Shown: positions 15,512 to 28,156, numbered from the stretch's first letter. The stretch is DNA of 63,530 bases from Phytobacter palmae (GCA_900112785.1 FONB01000020.1:1-63530), one strand, 5' to 3'. Notes: generated by a model not told the origin, from the sequence alone. Numbers and translations: made by a program.

Positions 15512-16702
15512 TTACGGGTGTTGGTAGCCTCGCCACCAGACCAACAGGTTAAGGGCAGCGAAACTGCCGCCTGCAATACTTACCCCGGTCCAGCCTGCGT
15601 GCTGCCATGCTGATGCTGAGATAAGCGATCCGGCCGCGCCACCGACAAAATAACTGGTCATATAACCGGCAGTCAGGCGGTTACGGGCTTCAGGTTTGAG
15701 GCGGTAAATAACGGTCTGGTTGGTAATGTGTACCCCCTGGACGGTCAAATCCAGTAGCAGAATCCCGATTATCAGCGCCAGTACCGAATTTTGTCCCCAG
15801 GCAATAGCCAGCCAGGAGAGAAGCAGCAACCCCAGTGAGACGGTGGTGGTCAGGTGAGCTTTGCCTTTATCCGCCAGGCTGCCAAAAGGACGCGCTCCCA
15901 GTGCACCTGCGGCCCCCACCAGCCCAAACAGGCCAATCACCCCCTCAGAGAAGTTAAAGGGCGGTGACGCAAGCAGGAAGGCCATTGAGGTCCAGAGGAT
16001 ACTAAAGTTAGCGAAGGAGAGGCAGCCCAGCAGGGCGCGGGTGCGCAGCACTTTCTCTTTAGCAAACAGGGTGAAGATAGACCCCAGAAGCTGCGGGTAA
16101 TTCAGCTGAGTGTCCTGTTTGACCTTTGGCAGGCCACGCCACAACGCAATTGCCATGATGACCATCAGTACGCTGGCTACCCAGTAGACCGTACGCCAGC
16201 CGCCGAGGCTTGCCAGCAAGCCGGCAACGGTTCGCGCCAGCAGAATGCCAAGCAGCAAGCCACTCATAATAGTGCCAATGACTTTGCCTCGTTTTTCCGG
16301 TGCGGCAAGGGTAGCGGCCAGCGGGACGAGGATTTGTGCCACTACCGAGAAAAGCCCTGTCAGCGCGGTTCCAAGAACCATCATCCCGAGCGTGGTACTG
16401 CTGGCCGTGATCAACATTCCCCCCGCCGCCAGCAGTGTCATGGAGACGATGAGCCGTCTGCGCTCAAACATATCGCCCAGGGGCACCAGGAACAACAAAC
16501 CTGCGGCATAGCCGAGCTGGGCTGCGGTGACAATAAAGCCAGCCAGGTCAGGAGAGAGTGAGAAGGCGCGGGCAATCGCATCGAGCAACGGTTGCGCGTA
16601 ATAGTTACTGGCGACGGAAAGGCCGGTGGCGATCGACATAAGCGCTATCAGCGCCGGGCTAAGCCCATGATGGTGTCTGGTCATTTTCTTTGAATGATTC
16701 AT
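15512..16702 (-). CDS. ygaY: MFS transporter, YgaY-like
   Basis: 396 residues with 12 predicted membrane segments and the MFS loop motif seen as PLGDMFERRRLIV. It resembles drug/metabolite efflux MFS proteins of the YgaY/YnfM kind. In E. coli K-12 ygaY is a broken gene at the same place between proX and ygaZ; here the reading frame is full length with no internal stop. Substrate unknown. Symbol given by synteny and family, so treat as provisional. Confidence 0.8.
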   Translation of the reverse strand: MNHSKKMTRHHHGLSPALIALMSIATGLSVASNYYAQPLLDAIARAFSLSPDLAGFIVTAAQLGYAAGLLFLVPLGDMFERRRLIVSMTLLAAGGMLITASSTTLGMMVLGTALTGLFSVVAQILVPLAATLAAPEKRGKVIGTIMSGLLLGILLARTVAGLLASLGGWRTVYWVASVLMVIMAIALWRGLPKVKQDTQLNYPQLLGSIFTLFAKEKVLRTRALLGCLSFANFSILWTSMAFLLASPPFNFSEGVIGLFGLVGAAGALGARPFGSLADKGKAHLTTTVSLGLLLLSWLAIAWGQNSVLALIIGILLLDLTVQGVHITNQTVIYRLKPEARNRLTAGYMTSYFVGGAAGSLISASAWQHAGWTGVSIAGGSFAALNLLVWWRGYQHP

Positions 16703-16807
16703 TAGCTGTTTATTTTCGTGGATACCAATAATAACGAATGAGGATAAAAAAATGGGAGGGATCGCGTGTCGGTTAGTGCGGTCAGATGGGGATTGTGCGG
16801 CCTGATC

Positions 16808-16830
16808 TCCCTCTCCACAGGGGAGAGGGA
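16808..16830. repeat. CCCTCTCC/GGAGAGGG palindrome
   Basis: TCCCTCTCC-ACAGG-GGAGAGGGA, second member of the hairpin family also found after luxS and grpE. Lies in the 256-bp spacer between ygaY and proX, which holds no gene. Confidence 0.7.
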
Positions 16831-16857
16831 AAGGTAGTCCGGAGAAGGCGGTTATGT

Positions 16858-16906
16858 CGTCATCCGGGCGCTGTCCCCGGCGGCGCTTCGCTTACCAGGG
16901 GATACG
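16858..16906. repeat. REP/BIME-like palindromic sequence
   Basis: CATCCGGGCGCTGTCCCCGG followed by CGGCGCTTCGCTTACC, the composition and symmetry of enterobacterial REP units, 53 bp past the proX stop. Confidence 0.5.
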
Positions 16907-16958
16907 CAGAGGAAGAGAGTGAGGAGAAAAATGGTGATTAAAGAGCCATTTTCTTCAT

Positions 16959-17954
16959 TTACTTCTGGGCAGCCAGCGCCTCTTTCACCCAGCCGTCAAA
17001 CTGCTGCTGGTGGGCTTTGATCCAGCCATCAACATGCCCCTGAATATCCGCTTCCGAGGCGTGACCGGCGTGCATCATCGCATTCTGCGCATTGATATCG
17101 GCGATCGGCAGCTTCATGACGGAAAACAATTTCGCGGCCGCCGGGTTTTTCTCGGCCCAGGCTTTATTGGCGACAATATGCATGGTGTTCACCGGGAAGC
17201 CGTAGTTCATGCCGTTAGGCAGTTTGGTGTCGATATTTTTCTGCTCGCCCGGCAGGGAAGAGAATGGCACCTGCAACCAGACCACATCTTTCCCCGGTTT
17301 AAGCACGTCACTTACCCAGTACGGTGTCCAGGTGTAATAGAGCACGGGTTTGCCCTCTTTGAAGCGCGTGATGGTATCGGCCATCATCGCCGCATAATTG
17401 CCCTGGTTATGCACCACGGACTTGCTCAGGCCAAAGGCGTCAATCTGGTGGTTGATCACCGCTTCACAGCCCCAGCCAGGCGTACAGCCGGTCAGGTCTG
17501 CTTTACCGTCACCGTTGGTATCAAACAGTCTGGCAATTTTGGGATCTTTAAGCTGGTCGATACTCTTGATCTTGTACTGCTCAGCGGTCTTCTTATCGAT
17601 CAGATACCCCTGCGCAGCGCCGGTAACAAAATCCCCCTCGCGGTAGAACTTTTTATCGCCGCCTGCTGCTGCGTACATATCATCATGCAGCGGCTGCCAG
17701 TTCACGGCGGTAAAGGTCACATCGCCCGCCGCCATTGAGGTGTAGCCGACGTTGTAATCCACTTCACTGGGTTTGTTGACGGTGTAGCCGAGTTTTTCCA
17801 GCCCACGACTGACTAACAGGGTCTGGAATGTTTCCTCTGAGATGGTGCTCTGGAAGGGTTGAACGGTGATGCCTTTGCCGGGCAGGTCGGCAGCAAATGT
17901 GCTGGTGGAGACAAGGGTGGCAAACGCTGTGGCGAGAAGGATGTTCTGTCGCAT
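16959..17954 (-). CDS. proX: Glycine betaine-binding periplasmic protein ProX
   Basis: 331 residues with a cleaved signal peptide (about 1-21, ending TFAADL). The substrate-binding fold carries the aromatic cage residues in [12 protein letters not shown] and the disulfide-forming pair in GCTPGWGC. It captures glycine betaine and proline betaine for the ProVW transporter. Third gene of the proU operon. An ERIC element separates it from proW, so its dose relative to ProVW may be altered. Confidence 0.98.
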   Translation of the reverse strand: MRQNILLATAFATLVSTSTFAADLPGKGITVQPFQSTISEETFQTLLVSRGLEKLGYTVNKPSEVDYNVGYTSMAAGDVTFTAVNWQPLHDDMYAAAGGDKKFYREGDFVTGAAQGYLIDKKTAEQYKIKSIDQLKDPKIARLFDTNGDGKADLTGCTPGWGCEAVINHQIDAFGLSKSVVHNQGNYAAMMADTITRFKEGKPVLYYTWTPYWVSDVLKPGKDVVWLQVPFSSLPGEQKNIDTKLPNGMNYGFPVNTMHIVANKAWAEKNPAAAKLFSVMKLPIADINAQNAMMHAGHASEADIQGHVDGWIKAHQQQFDGWVKEALAAQK

Positions 17955-17974
17955 CGTTGTTATTCCTTAAATTG

Positions 17975-18096
17975 ATGCCCTTCATACTTCACGCAGCAGG
18001 TGTGTTAACGCCCTTGTTCATCCCGGTTCCTTACCTCGGTAAACGTCCGGGGATGCACTGCGGTGTCGCCTTCCTGCAACGTGAAGTATTGTGGGC
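17975..18096. repeat. ERIC element inside the proU operon
   Basis: Read on the minus strand, the 122 bp start with TTCACGTTGCAGGAAGGCG, run through a diverged core (GTGCATCCCCGGACGTTTAC) and end CACCTGCTGCGTGAAGTATG. This is the imperfect palindrome of enterobacterial repetitive intergenic consensus (ERIC/IRU). Terminal arms ATACTTCACG and CGTGAAGTAT are inverted. It fills most of the proW-proX spacer and would fold into a long hairpin in the transcript. Confidence 0.85.
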
Positions 18097-18151
18097 AAAG
18101 ATGTGAGTGTTAATCTGCCCGGAAAACCTCTGTTTGCGGGCAGCTACATCG

Positions 18152-19213
18152 TTACTTAATGAATGGGCGAGTAATTAACCCAAGCGGGCCGGTGCTGTAC
18201 CAGCGACGATTACCCCGGCTGCGGGCATCACGACCCATCGCCTGCGTCAGGCGATCGAGGATGATGGCGAGAATAACAATCCCCACGCCACCGACGGTTG
18301 CCAGCCCCATATCGAGACGGCCAATACCGCGAAGTACCATCTGACCAAGTCCACCGACGGCGATCATCGATGCGATCACTACCATGGAGAGGGCAAGCAT
18401 AAGCGTCTGGTTGATCCCCGCCATAATGGTGGGCATGGCCAGTGGTAACTGTACTTTGAACAACATCTGACGCGGACTGGCGCCAAATGAACGTGATGCT
18501 TCAATCAAATCTTCCGGCACCTGGTTAATACCCAGGATCGTCAAACGCACCACCGGGGGAAGGGCAAAGATAATAGTCACTACCACTCCCGGCACGTTGC
18601 CGATACCAAACAGCATCACAATCGGCACCAGGTAGACAAATGCAGGCGTTGTCTGCATGGCATCAAGCAGCGGACGAATGATCTTCGCCGCGCGTTCGCT
18701 GCGCGCCAGCCAGATGCCAAGCGGTAAACCGATAATGATGCAAAACAGCAGGGCGGTTAGCACCAGTGCCAGCGTGACCATCGCCTGCGACCAGGCGCCA
18801 ATTGCGCCAATCAAAATCAGCGACACCAGCGCTGCGATACCCATTCCGGCGCTGCTGATCTGCCAGGCTATCAATGAAAAGACGATGATCGCTACCGGCG
18901 CAGGCATCCCCAGCAGTAATTGCTGAAAGGCGCTTAAAATATAATCCACCGGCACACGGATACCCTGGAAGACCGGGCGGAAGTGGGTGACAACCCAGTC
19001 GATCCCCTGCGTGACCCAGCTATCCAGCGGGATCAGCGTCTTATGGAAGGGATCCATAATATTAAAATGCTCCGGCGCGGGCGCCGGGGCGTTGGCGAGC
19101 CAGTCGGCTCCTCCGCCATCCGTCGGTGCGGGGGATGAGCCCCATGCGTCAGATGATTGCGCCGCGCTGTCTGTTGCCGGTGCGCTTTCCCACGGGTTAT
19201 TTTGATCAGCCAT
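18152..19213 (-). CDS. proW: Glycine betaine ABC transporter permease ProW
   Basis: 353 residues. A long hydrophilic Ser/Ala/Pro-rich N-terminal tail of about 95 residues precedes the membrane domain, as in E. coli ProW. The permease EAA loop is seen as [24 protein letters not shown]. It forms the channel of the ProU osmoprotectant importer with ProV. Its start overlaps the proV stop by 8 bp. Confidence 0.98.
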   Translation of the reverse strand: MADQNNPWESAPATDSAAQSSDAWGSSPAPTDGGGADWLANAPAPAPEHFNIMDPFHKTLIPLDSWVTQGIDWVVTHFRPVFQGIRVPVDYILSAFQQLLLGMPAPVAIIVFSLIAWQISSAGMGIAALVSLILIGAIGAWSQAMVTLALVLTALLFCIIIGLPLGIWLARSERAAKIIRPLLDAMQTTPAFVYLVPIVMLFGIGNVPGVVVTIIFALPPVVRLTILGINQVPEDLIEASRSFGASPRQMLFKVQLPLAMPTIMAGINQTLMLALSMVVIASMIAVGGLGQMVLRGIGRLDMGLATVGGVGIVILAIILDRLTQAMGRDARSRGNRRWYSTGPLGLITRPFIK

Positions 19214-20408
19214 TGTTTGCTCCCTCGCGATCTAAAGCCTGTAACAGCATCCGTTTGGAGATGATGCCGACGTATTGTTGTTCTTCTCCGACCACCGGAA
19301 CCGCGCAGGGCGCCTGGCCGACATGAGAGAGCAACTCGCTGAGCGGCGTTTCCGCTTCCACGGCAAGCGGGGAGTCGATTAACGCCGCATCGATACCCTG
19401 GTTCTGGCTCAGCGCCGTTTTCAGAGAGTCGATGGAGACAATGCCAACAAATTTATTACCGCGTTCAATCACATACCCGTATTCACGGTCTTCATCCTGT
19501 AACAGCTTCAGTGCCGAGCGTGGGCCAAAACCAGGCGTTCTGCGGATCAGGCCAACTGGTGTACGGCGGGCAATATCTTTTGCACTGAATACCTGGCTAA
19601 TATCCACGCCACGGAAGAAAGTCCGCACATAATCATTCGCCGGATTATTTAATATTTCATCCGGTGTTCCGACCTGAACGACTTCGCCGTTTTGCATAAT
19701 GGCAATCCGATCGCCAATACGCATTGCTTCGTCCAGATCGTGGGAAATAAACACCACGGTGCGTTGATGGCGCGACTGTAATTTCACCAGCTCATCTTGC
19801 ATCTCGGTACGAATTAATGGATCGAGCGCCGAGAAGGCTTCATCCATTAATAGAATATCGGGATTGATGGCTAATGCGCGGGCCAGACCCACACGCTGGC
19901 GCATACCACCAGATAGTTCGTCAGGATAAGCATGGGCATAATTTTCCAGCCCGACCTGACGCAATGCGTCTAATGCTTTTTCCTGACGCTCACTGGCGCT
20001 GACACCCGCTAACTCCATGCCAAATGCAGTGTTATTTAACACTGTCATATGTGGCATCAGGGCGAATGACTGAAAGACCATCGCAATCTTTTTCCTGCGC
20101 ACCTCACGGAGTTCAGCATCAGATATTTTGGCGATATCAACGCCATCAATCAGTACCTGCCCGCGGGTGGGTTCAATCAGGCGATTGAGAAGGCGTACCA
20201 TTGTGGACTTACCCGAACCGGATAATCCCATGATGACAAATATCTCGCCTTCTTCAATGGCCAGACTGGCGTCTTTAACGCCAAGCGATAGCCCTGTTTT
20301 TTCCAGAATTTGTTCTTTCGAAAATCCTTTTTCGATATATTTGAAAGCTCGCTGCGGATGCTCGCCAAATACTTTGTATAGGTTCTTAACTTCTAATTTA
20401 ATTGCCAT
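19206..20408 (-). CDS. proV: Glycine betaine ABC transporter ATPase ProV
   Basis: 400 residues. The ABC domain has Walker [10 protein letters not shown] (near 60-68), signature [15 protein letters not shown] and Walker [14 protein letters not shown]. Two CBS domains occupy the C-terminal 130 residues and sense ionic strength in this family. It energises uptake of glycine betaine and proline under hyperosmotic stress. First gene of proU. Confidence 0.98.
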   Translation of the reverse strand: MAIKLEVKNLYKVFGEHPQRAFKYIEKGFSKEQILEKTGLSLGVKDASLAIEEGEIFVIMGLSGSGKSTMVRLLNRLIEPTRGQVLIDGVDIAKISDAELREVRRKKIAMVFQSFALMPHMTVLNNTAFGMELAGVSASERQEKALDALRQVGLENYAHAYPDELSGGMRQRVGLARALAINPDILLMDEAFSALDPLIRTEMQDELVKLQSRHQRTVVFISHDLDEAMRIGDRIAIMQNGEVVQVGTPDEILNNPANDYVRTFFRGVDISQVFSAKDIARRTPVGLIRRTPGFGPRSALKLLQDEDREYGYVIERGNKFVGIVSIDSLKTALSQNQGIDAALIDSPLAVEAETPLSELLSHVGQAPCAVPVVGEEQQYVGIISKRMLLQALDREGANNG

Positions 20409-20476
20409 GCAATAGAACGGTTCCTGTTATTTATTTATGTCGATATGTTACCTGATGCGAATAATTGACCGCGTAT

Positions 20477-20504
20477 ACCCTAACATACTGAGATTCTGTG
20501 ACAA
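20477..20504 (-). promoter_or_regulatory. proU P2-like promoter
   Basis: Minus-strand TTGTCA (20499-20504), 16-bp spacer and TAGGGT (20477-20482), with CTCAGTATGTTAGGGTA between and through it, matching the osmoregulated E. coli proU P2. In E. coli H-NS bound within early proV and upstream curved DNA keeps this promoter off at low osmolarity. Confidence 0.6.
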
Positions 20505-20727
20505 CCCTCGCTTCCCGTATTCGCGGAATTTGATGAGTGTGAAATCGCCTGAATTTCCCATGAAATAAGGGCTGAGCGGTGGTTGAATTTTTATGAGATT
20601 TTTCTCGTTTTGGTGTTGAATTTTAATCGGGTGCGCGTTGTTTCAGAGGAATATGACAAGGAAATGACGCTGAAAAGAGGGGCAATATTTGGTGAGAATA
20701 TGGAGGAATAATATTTGCGATGTGGCA

Positions 20728-20802
20728 GTTCCGGATGGCGGCGTAAATGTCTTATTCGGATTATAAAACCGTGGCCCCGGTAAGCGCAGCGCCACCGGGG
20801 GA
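20728..20802. repeat. REP pair between nrdF and proV
   Basis: TTCCGGATGGCGGCGTAAAT...TTATTCGG is a classical Y-type REP half, followed by a second GC palindrome (GTGGCCCCGG...CCACCGGGG). It lies between the nrdF stop and the proU promoter; both genes read leftward. The rest of the 412-bp spacer is AT-rich. Confidence 0.75.
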
Positions 20803-20820
20803 TTCCTGCTGACTGGAAAA

Positions 20821-23910
<3,090 letters not shown>

Positions 23911-23938
<28 letters not shown>

Positions 23939-24321
23939 AATTCGCTCACTCCTTTACGCACGTTTTCAATGTCCTGTTGGGTTCCCATCAGCTCAAAACG
24001 GTAGAGGTACGGCACGCCGCATTTCTGCGAGATCACATCGCCCGCTCGTCCGTAGGCCTCGCCAAAATTGCGATTACCGGAGGCAATCACGCCGCGAATC
24101 AGGGCGCGGTTATGCTGATCGTTTAAAAAGCGTATGACCTGACGCGGCACGGCTCCTGCCGTACCGCCGCCGCCATAGCTGGGAACCACAAGAATGTAGG
24201 GGACGTCTACCCGGATGCGCTCACGCTCATTGAGTGGAATACGCACCGCTGGCATCCCCAGCCGCTCAATAAAACGCTGCGTGTTTTCTGAGCTGCTGGA
24301 GAAGTAGACGAGGATACTCAT
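23911..24321 (-). CDS. nrdI: Flavodoxin-like NrdI
   Basis: 136 residues. Flavodoxin fold with N-terminal phosphate loop [12 protein letters not shown] and glycine-rich loop [12 protein letters not shown]. It supplies oxidant for assembling the Mn(III)2-tyrosyl radical cofactor of NrdF. It overlaps the nrdH stop by 4 bp. Confidence 0.97.
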
Positions 24322-24563
24322 GCGCTGGCCACACGCGGTGCGGTGTGCAGGCGGTTAATCATATCCGGGCGGAAACCAGACCACCGGGTTTCACCTGCAA
24401 CCACGACCGGTAACTGACGAAAACCCATTGCGCGCAGTTCATCCGCAGCCTCCGGTACCAGATCGACGTTCACCATTTCGAACTCAAGGCCACGGCTTTC
24501 CATTGCCCGTTTTGTGGCGTGGCACTGTACACAGTCATTTCGAGTGTAAATAGTAATGCGCAT
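24318..24563 (-). CDS. nrdH: Glutaredoxin-like NrdH
   Basis: 81 residues with the NrdH redox motif CVQC at residues 11-14 and the typical WSGFRPD signature near the C-terminus. It is the thioredoxin-reductase-dependent electron donor to NrdEF. The start at 24563 ([11 protein letters not shown]) matches the family; an ATG 15 bp upstream is in frame but poorly placed. First gene of nrdHIEF. Confidence 0.97.
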   Translation of the reverse strand: MRITIYTRNDCVQCHATKRAMESRGLEFEMVNVDLVPEAADELRAMGFRQLPVVVAGETRWSGFRPDMINRLHTAPRVASA

Positions 24564-24639
24564 GATTCGTGTTTCCATTTAAAATAAGAAAACGGCGCGA
24601 GGATTCGCGTCAGTCGTGTGTATGTTGCTAACAGGAATA

Positions 24640-24680
24640 CTAGATGTAGTTAATAAAACTTTCAACCACACAACATATAG
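24640..24680 (-). promoter_or_regulatory. Paired NrdR boxes upstream of nrdHIEF
   Basis: Two matches to the NrdR core CWATATATWG: CTAGATGTAG at 24640-24649 and CAACATATAG at 24671-24680. Their starts are 31 bp apart, the spacing (31-32 bp, about three helical turns) typical of NrdR sites. NrdR represses ribonucleotide reductase operons when dATP is high. The boxes sit 77-117 bp before the nrdH start, where the promoter is expected. Confidence 0.75.
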
Positions 24681-24758
24681 GAAATTAAGATAAGTTTTTC
24701 CGGGTTGATGAGCGCAACGAGGAGGTGAGCGTGCATGCATAAAACAGGCCGGAGGCAA

Positions 24759-24791
24759 TAAAAAACCCCGCACGTGCGTCACGTCCGGGGT
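24759..24791 (-). terminator. ygaM terminator
   Basis: CCCCGGACGTGACGCACGTGCGGGG hairpin type stem on the minus strand followed by TTTTTTAT, 24 bp past the ygaM stop. Confidence 0.85.
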
Positions 24792-24814
24792 TCGGGAGGG
24801 GAGAGTTAACGGGA

Positions 24815-25141
24815 TTAACGGCGGTTACAAATCAGCGCGCCCAGGAAAATCCCGACGGCGGCGACGGCTCCCAGTGCATAGACCGGATTCTCTTTCACAT
24901 AGGTACTTGCACAGCTTACCGCGTCGCGGGCTGCCTGATGTGCAGGTGTCCGACCATGCAGACGCGCCCGGGTCTCTCTTAACAGCGCCTGCGCTTTACG
25001 ACGTGCGGTATCCGCTTCGTCTTTTGCATCGCTACCCAGAGACTTGAGCACATCTTCCAGGCTATCGGCCAGTTTGTGAACATCATTCTGGATATCCTGA
25101 ACGCCATCATCTACATCACTGCGATTAGGTCTGTTAAACAT
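24815..25141 (-). CDS. ygaM: Ribosome-associated membrane protein family, YgaM
   Basis: 108 residues of the ElaB/YgaM/YqjD (DUF883) family. The N-terminal two thirds are charged helix (DVDDGVQDIQNDVHKLADSLED), followed by one C-terminal membrane anchor (YALGAVAAVGIFLGALI). Family members tether ribosomes to the inner membrane in stationary phase. The start at 25141 has AGGAGG upstream and matches E. coli; the longer open frame is rejected. Confidence 0.94.
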   Translation of the reverse strand: MFNRPNRSDVDDGVQDIQNDVHKLADSLEDVLKSLGSDAKDEADTARRKAQALLRETRARLHGRTPAHQAARDAVSCASTYVKENPVYALGAVAAVGIFLGALICNRR

Positions 25142-25304
25142 CGGATCCTCCTTTGTTTTCGATGTGAATTTCAGTTTAGACCATAATTTTGTGCCGCTAA
25201 TCACCGAAACGGCATTTGCCCTCGTTTATGGACTTTTCTGAAAGCCCTGCTAATGCTGAGTAATGTAAGGTTGCGATGCAGTAAAAAGATGACGAGGAAA
25301 AAAT

Positions 25305-25649
25305 ATGTATTTACGACCCGATGAGGTGGCACGCGTTCTTGAGAAAGTGGGATTTAAAATGGATGTCGCTACACCGAAGACCTATGGTTATCGCCGTGGG
25401 GATAATTACGTGTATGTTAATCGGGAGGCGCGAATGGGACGTACAGCGCTGATCATTCACCCCACGCTAAAAGAACGAAGTCTGTCCCTTGCGGAACCCG
25501 CCTCGGAAATCAAGACGTGCGATCACTATCAAAACTTCCCGTTGTATTTAGGCGGGGATGCGCAGGAACATTACGGTATTCCTCACGGTTTCAGTTCCCG
25601 ACTGGCTCTTGAGCGTTTTTTATCGGGCCTGTTCGGCGAGTTTCAATAA
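25305..25649 (+). CDS. ygaC: DUF2002 protein YgaC
   Basis: 114 residues, very similar to E. coli YgaC through the whole length ([40 protein letters not shown]). Small cytoplasmic protein of unknown biochemical role, Fur-linked in E. coli. It is preceded by GAGGAAAAA. It faces alaE tail-to-tail. Confidence 0.95.
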   Translation: MYLRPDEVARVLEKVGFKMDVATPKTYGYRRGDNYVYVNREARMGRTALIIHPTLKERSLSLAEPASEIKTCDHYQNFPLYLGGDAQEHYGIPHGFSSRLALERFLSGLFGEFQ

Positions 25650-25652
25650 GTA

Positions 25653-25674
25653 GTGACAGGCGCAGGCCTGTCAC
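25653..25674. terminator. Hairpin between convergent ygaC and alaE
   Basis: GTGACAGGCGCAGGCCTGTCAC, a strong palindrome in the 32-bp space between the two stops. No U-run on either side, so termination efficiency is uncertain. Confidence 0.6.
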
Positions 25675-25681
25675 TCTATCC

Positions 25682-26128
25682 TCAGGCTTTCGCCTGCTGA
25701 AAGCTCACGCCAAAGAGACGGCGGCAGTAATCCAGGAAGTAGCCGTACAGTGCGCCCATCATCATTGACAACACCGCATTTGAACTCACCGCTGCGACAA
25801 TTTGATGCCAGTCGGCACCGACAGTCAGCAAAATAGCGACATATACCGGCGACTGGAAAGTGACATAGGCCACCACATCAGCCAGCGTTCGCATCCCGCT
25901 TTTCGGGCTAATACGACGGGCATAACGCATGATCGCATCACGATACAGACCATAAGGCCAGGCAATAATAATGTTGACCGGGATAGCAACCAGACGTGAT
26001 GAAAGTGACTGCTCGAAGGTCATTCCGGAGAGGAATATTTCAATGAGCATGTTCACTACCGAACAATAGACAACCATTGCAAAGGTGTCTGCCACGGCAT
26101 GACGCAGGCGGGACTGCGAAGAGAACAT
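25682..26128 (-). CDS. alaE: L-alanine exporter AlaE
   Basis: 148 residues with four predicted membrane segments, matching E. coli AlaE (former YgaW) with [20 protein letters not shown] and PYGLYRDA. It exports excess L-alanine. AGGAG lies before the ATG at 26128. In E. coli stpA is its immediate upstream neighbour; here about 9 kb of other genes separates them. Confidence 0.95.
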   Translation of the reverse strand: MFSSQSRLRHAVADTFAMVVYCSVVNMLIEIFLSGMTFEQSLSSRLVAIPVNIIIAWPYGLYRDAIMRYARRISPKSGMRTLADVVAYVTFQSPVYVAILLTVGADWHQIVAAVSSNAVLSMMMGALYGYFLDYCRRLFGVSFQQAKA

Positions 26129-26603
26129 GGTACTGCTCCTTGAAAAGATAAAATAAATTGATACCGAACGGCAACCAGCAGTTTGCTGTGGTGCATTTTG
26201 ATGGTGCTAGATTATATGTCTGGATATAAACTCACAACTAGCTAATAATTTTTATTTATTTTGTTTTTCTGGATAAGTTGCTCTGTGTTTGTCTGTTTTT
26301 TACGCATTTCGTTATTTTTGTTGGAGTGGTCGGTAAAAGACTTTAATATCATTAACTTATGATTGTCTTGTGAGTTTATTCACAAAATCACTCATCATGA
26401 CAATAGCCTCTTTTAGCAAACAATCCTTTCACTGTGTTCATAACAGAAGCGGCAGCATTTTTTATGCTAAGCAAACGCTTTTTCCAGCGTTAAATGCTGT
26501 TTATCTGATTGGGTAAATATGCGGATTGTTTGCATAAAGAAAGCTGATGGATGGTGGGATTTACAGAGAAAATGGCGGTGAGGGGACTCACCGCAAAAAG
26601 AGC
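26129..26603. other. AT-rich intergenic region upstream of alaE
   Basis: 475 bp, rich in A and T, with inverted arms GCATTTTTTATGCTAAGC near 26456-26474 and AAACGCTTTTTCCAGCG after it. It should carry the alaE promoter and the 3' end of the small gene at 26604. No ORF with a ribosome site was found. Confidence 0.5.
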
Positions 26604-26783
26604 TTAGCAGACGCCGAAATCGCCCTCTTCTTTATAAAGAGAGACGTCCGCAGTTTTGAGCGTAATTTTTTCTGCCGCGTCATTGTGCACGGGTACGGCG
26701 ACAATTTGGTCTTCATGCACTTCAATGACTTTTAGCTTTGGTCCGCCGATACGCGGCTGCACTACATCACCTACAGTAATCAT
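26604..26783 (-). CDS. YodC-like small protein (DUF2158 type)
   Basis: 59 residues, starting MITVGDVVQPRIGGPKLKV and ending GDFGVC. The GDVVxxxxGGPKMxV start is the hallmark of the small YodC/DUF2158 family, although the WxDxxG core usual there is replaced by VPVHNDAAEK. AAGGAGGA sits eight bases before the ATG, among the best ribosome sites in the window, which supports a real gene. Acidic, soluble, function unknown. Confidence 0.8.
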   Translation of the reverse strand: MITVGDVVQPRIGGPKLKVIEVHEDQIVAVPVHNDAAEKITLKTADVSLYKEEGDFGVC

Positions 26784-26997
26784 ATTGTCCTCCTTAATTT
26801 CTTGTCATTAAACCTTAGCGCGAACTGCCCACAAGGTACAGTTGGGGCGGATTATGGTTGCCATTGATGAAATGTTGTTTTGCGTAAAAGAGGGTAAAAG
26901 CGCAAAGCATCGCTGGCAGCGTTGCTTAAAAGAACTAACCTTTAAAATTAAATTCTTTTTTAACAATCACCTGCATTTGTATCGCAATGGAGAGGTT

Positions 26998-27156
26998 ATG
27001 GGTTTTTGGCGTATTATTTTTACGATTATTCTTCCACCGCTGGGCGTGCTTATTGGTAAAGGCTTCGGCTGGGCTTTTATTCTCAACGTTATTCTGACGT
27101 TGCTGGGCTATTTCCCCGGTCTGATTCACGCTTTCTGGGTCCAGTCACGTGACTAA
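26998..27156 (+). CDS. yqaE: PMP3-family small membrane protein YqaE
   Basis: 52 residues, nearly the same as E. coli YqaE: two membrane segments around GKGFGWAFILNVILTLLGY and the C-terminal PGLIHAFWV motif. UPF0057/PMP3 proteins affect membrane potential and are stress induced; the E. coli gene is Cpx linked. The start at 26998 follows GGAGAGG; a longer frame upstream is not coding. In E. coli yqaE is also close to stpA. Confidence 0.95.
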   Translation: MGFWRIIFTIILPPLGVLIGKGFGWAFILNVILTLLGYFPGLIHAFWVQSRD

Positions 27157-27162
27157 GAGACG

Positions 27163-27190
27163 AAGGGCGATGTCTTTCGCCCTTATGTTT
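27163..27190 (+). terminator. yqaE terminator
   Basis: AAGGGCG-ATGTCTTT-CGCCCTT hairpin followed by ATGTTTTC just after the yqaE stop. Confidence 0.7.
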
Positions 27191-27302
27191 TCATAACGTA
27201 TTGTTAATTTTGTATTTCCTCCAGTTTTTTATGCAATTCCGTAAAGTTCTTCGCCGTTGAGACGATAAAAAATACGTTTGGCATTAATTCTAAGGAGAAG
27301 AT

Positions 27303-28151
27303 ATGAGCATTAAGGATGTAAGTTCGGTGGCCAGTTTGAGGGCTATGCCTGCCACCCGTCAGGAAACGGTACACGCCTTGACGGGAAAAAACGTCGATCC
27401 TGTGGACTCCTTTGAGGTCAACCTGTCGCCGGAAGCGATGGCGCAAGCGAGGGATAACTCAACGCCGCCGACTCAGGAGGAGATCGACGCGAGTGCACGC
27501 GAAGTGCTCAACCTGCGTAACCAGGCGATAGCGCGTATGCCGACGGGGCCGAGCCTTGCCAGTGATTTCTATACCGATCCCGCCACCGCCAACGACGCAG
27601 TCAGTTTTCAGGCCTTTTTCCAGAACGCCACGGTTAACGCCGATGAGATGGCTGACGCACTGCATAAAGCCCTGACATCCCCAACCCAAAACGGGGATTA
27701 CACCACCAATGCGATGGATCTGGCCTTAACGCAAGCCAAGTTGAATCTGGTGGTGCAGAAGTATGTGGCGACGGACTACCAGAATGAGGCTGGCGCATTT
27801 ATTGCTCAGTTCATCGGCGAGAAGGCTTCACAGGCCGATCAGATGACCAAAGTAGTCCTCACTCAGGCGAGCAGGCTGTCGGAAAGCCTCGGGGATCGAG
27901 AGCAGGCCCAGCATCATCAGGATGCTCTGGCGCAACTGGCGGAAGGAACGCACCCTTCTCAGAGGATCCGCAACGAAATGCTGAGCCTCACCGCCAGCAC
28001 TACAGACAGTGAGGCCTGGTTTTCATCAATTAACAATTGGGTTGAGCAAAACCGTTCGTTGCCGTACATCCTTGAAATCGAGAAAGGCCATATCAACGCA
28101 TTACACGATCAGTGGCAGAGCTTTGTCGCGGGCCTGAAAACGGATGTCTGA
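27303..28151 (+). CDS. Hypothetical 282-residue helical protein
   Basis: I do not recognise this family. Soluble, mostly alpha-helical, no signal peptide or membrane segment. The N-terminal 80 residues are polar and look flexible (SPEAMAQARDNSTPPTQEEID), then helices follow to the end. TAAGGAGAAG stands before the ATG at 27303. A palindrome after the stop suggests a single-gene unit. The flexible start and helical body recall secreted-effector or chaperone substrates, but no such apparatus is in the window. Confidence 0.75.
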   Translation: MSIKDVSSVASLRAMPATRQETVHALTGKNVDPVDSFEVNLSPEAMAQARDNSTPPTQEEIDASAREVLNLRNQAIARMPTGPSLASDFYTDPATANDAVSFQAFFQNATVNADEMADALHKALTSPTQNGDYTTNAMDLALTQAKLNLVVQKYVATDYQNEAGAFIAQFIGEKASQADQMTKVVLTQASRLSESLGDREQAQHHQDALAQLAEGTHPSQRIRNEMLSLTASTTDSEAWFSSINNWVEQNRSLPYILEIEKGHINALHDQWQSFVAGLKTDV

Positions 28152-28156
28152 TTTGC

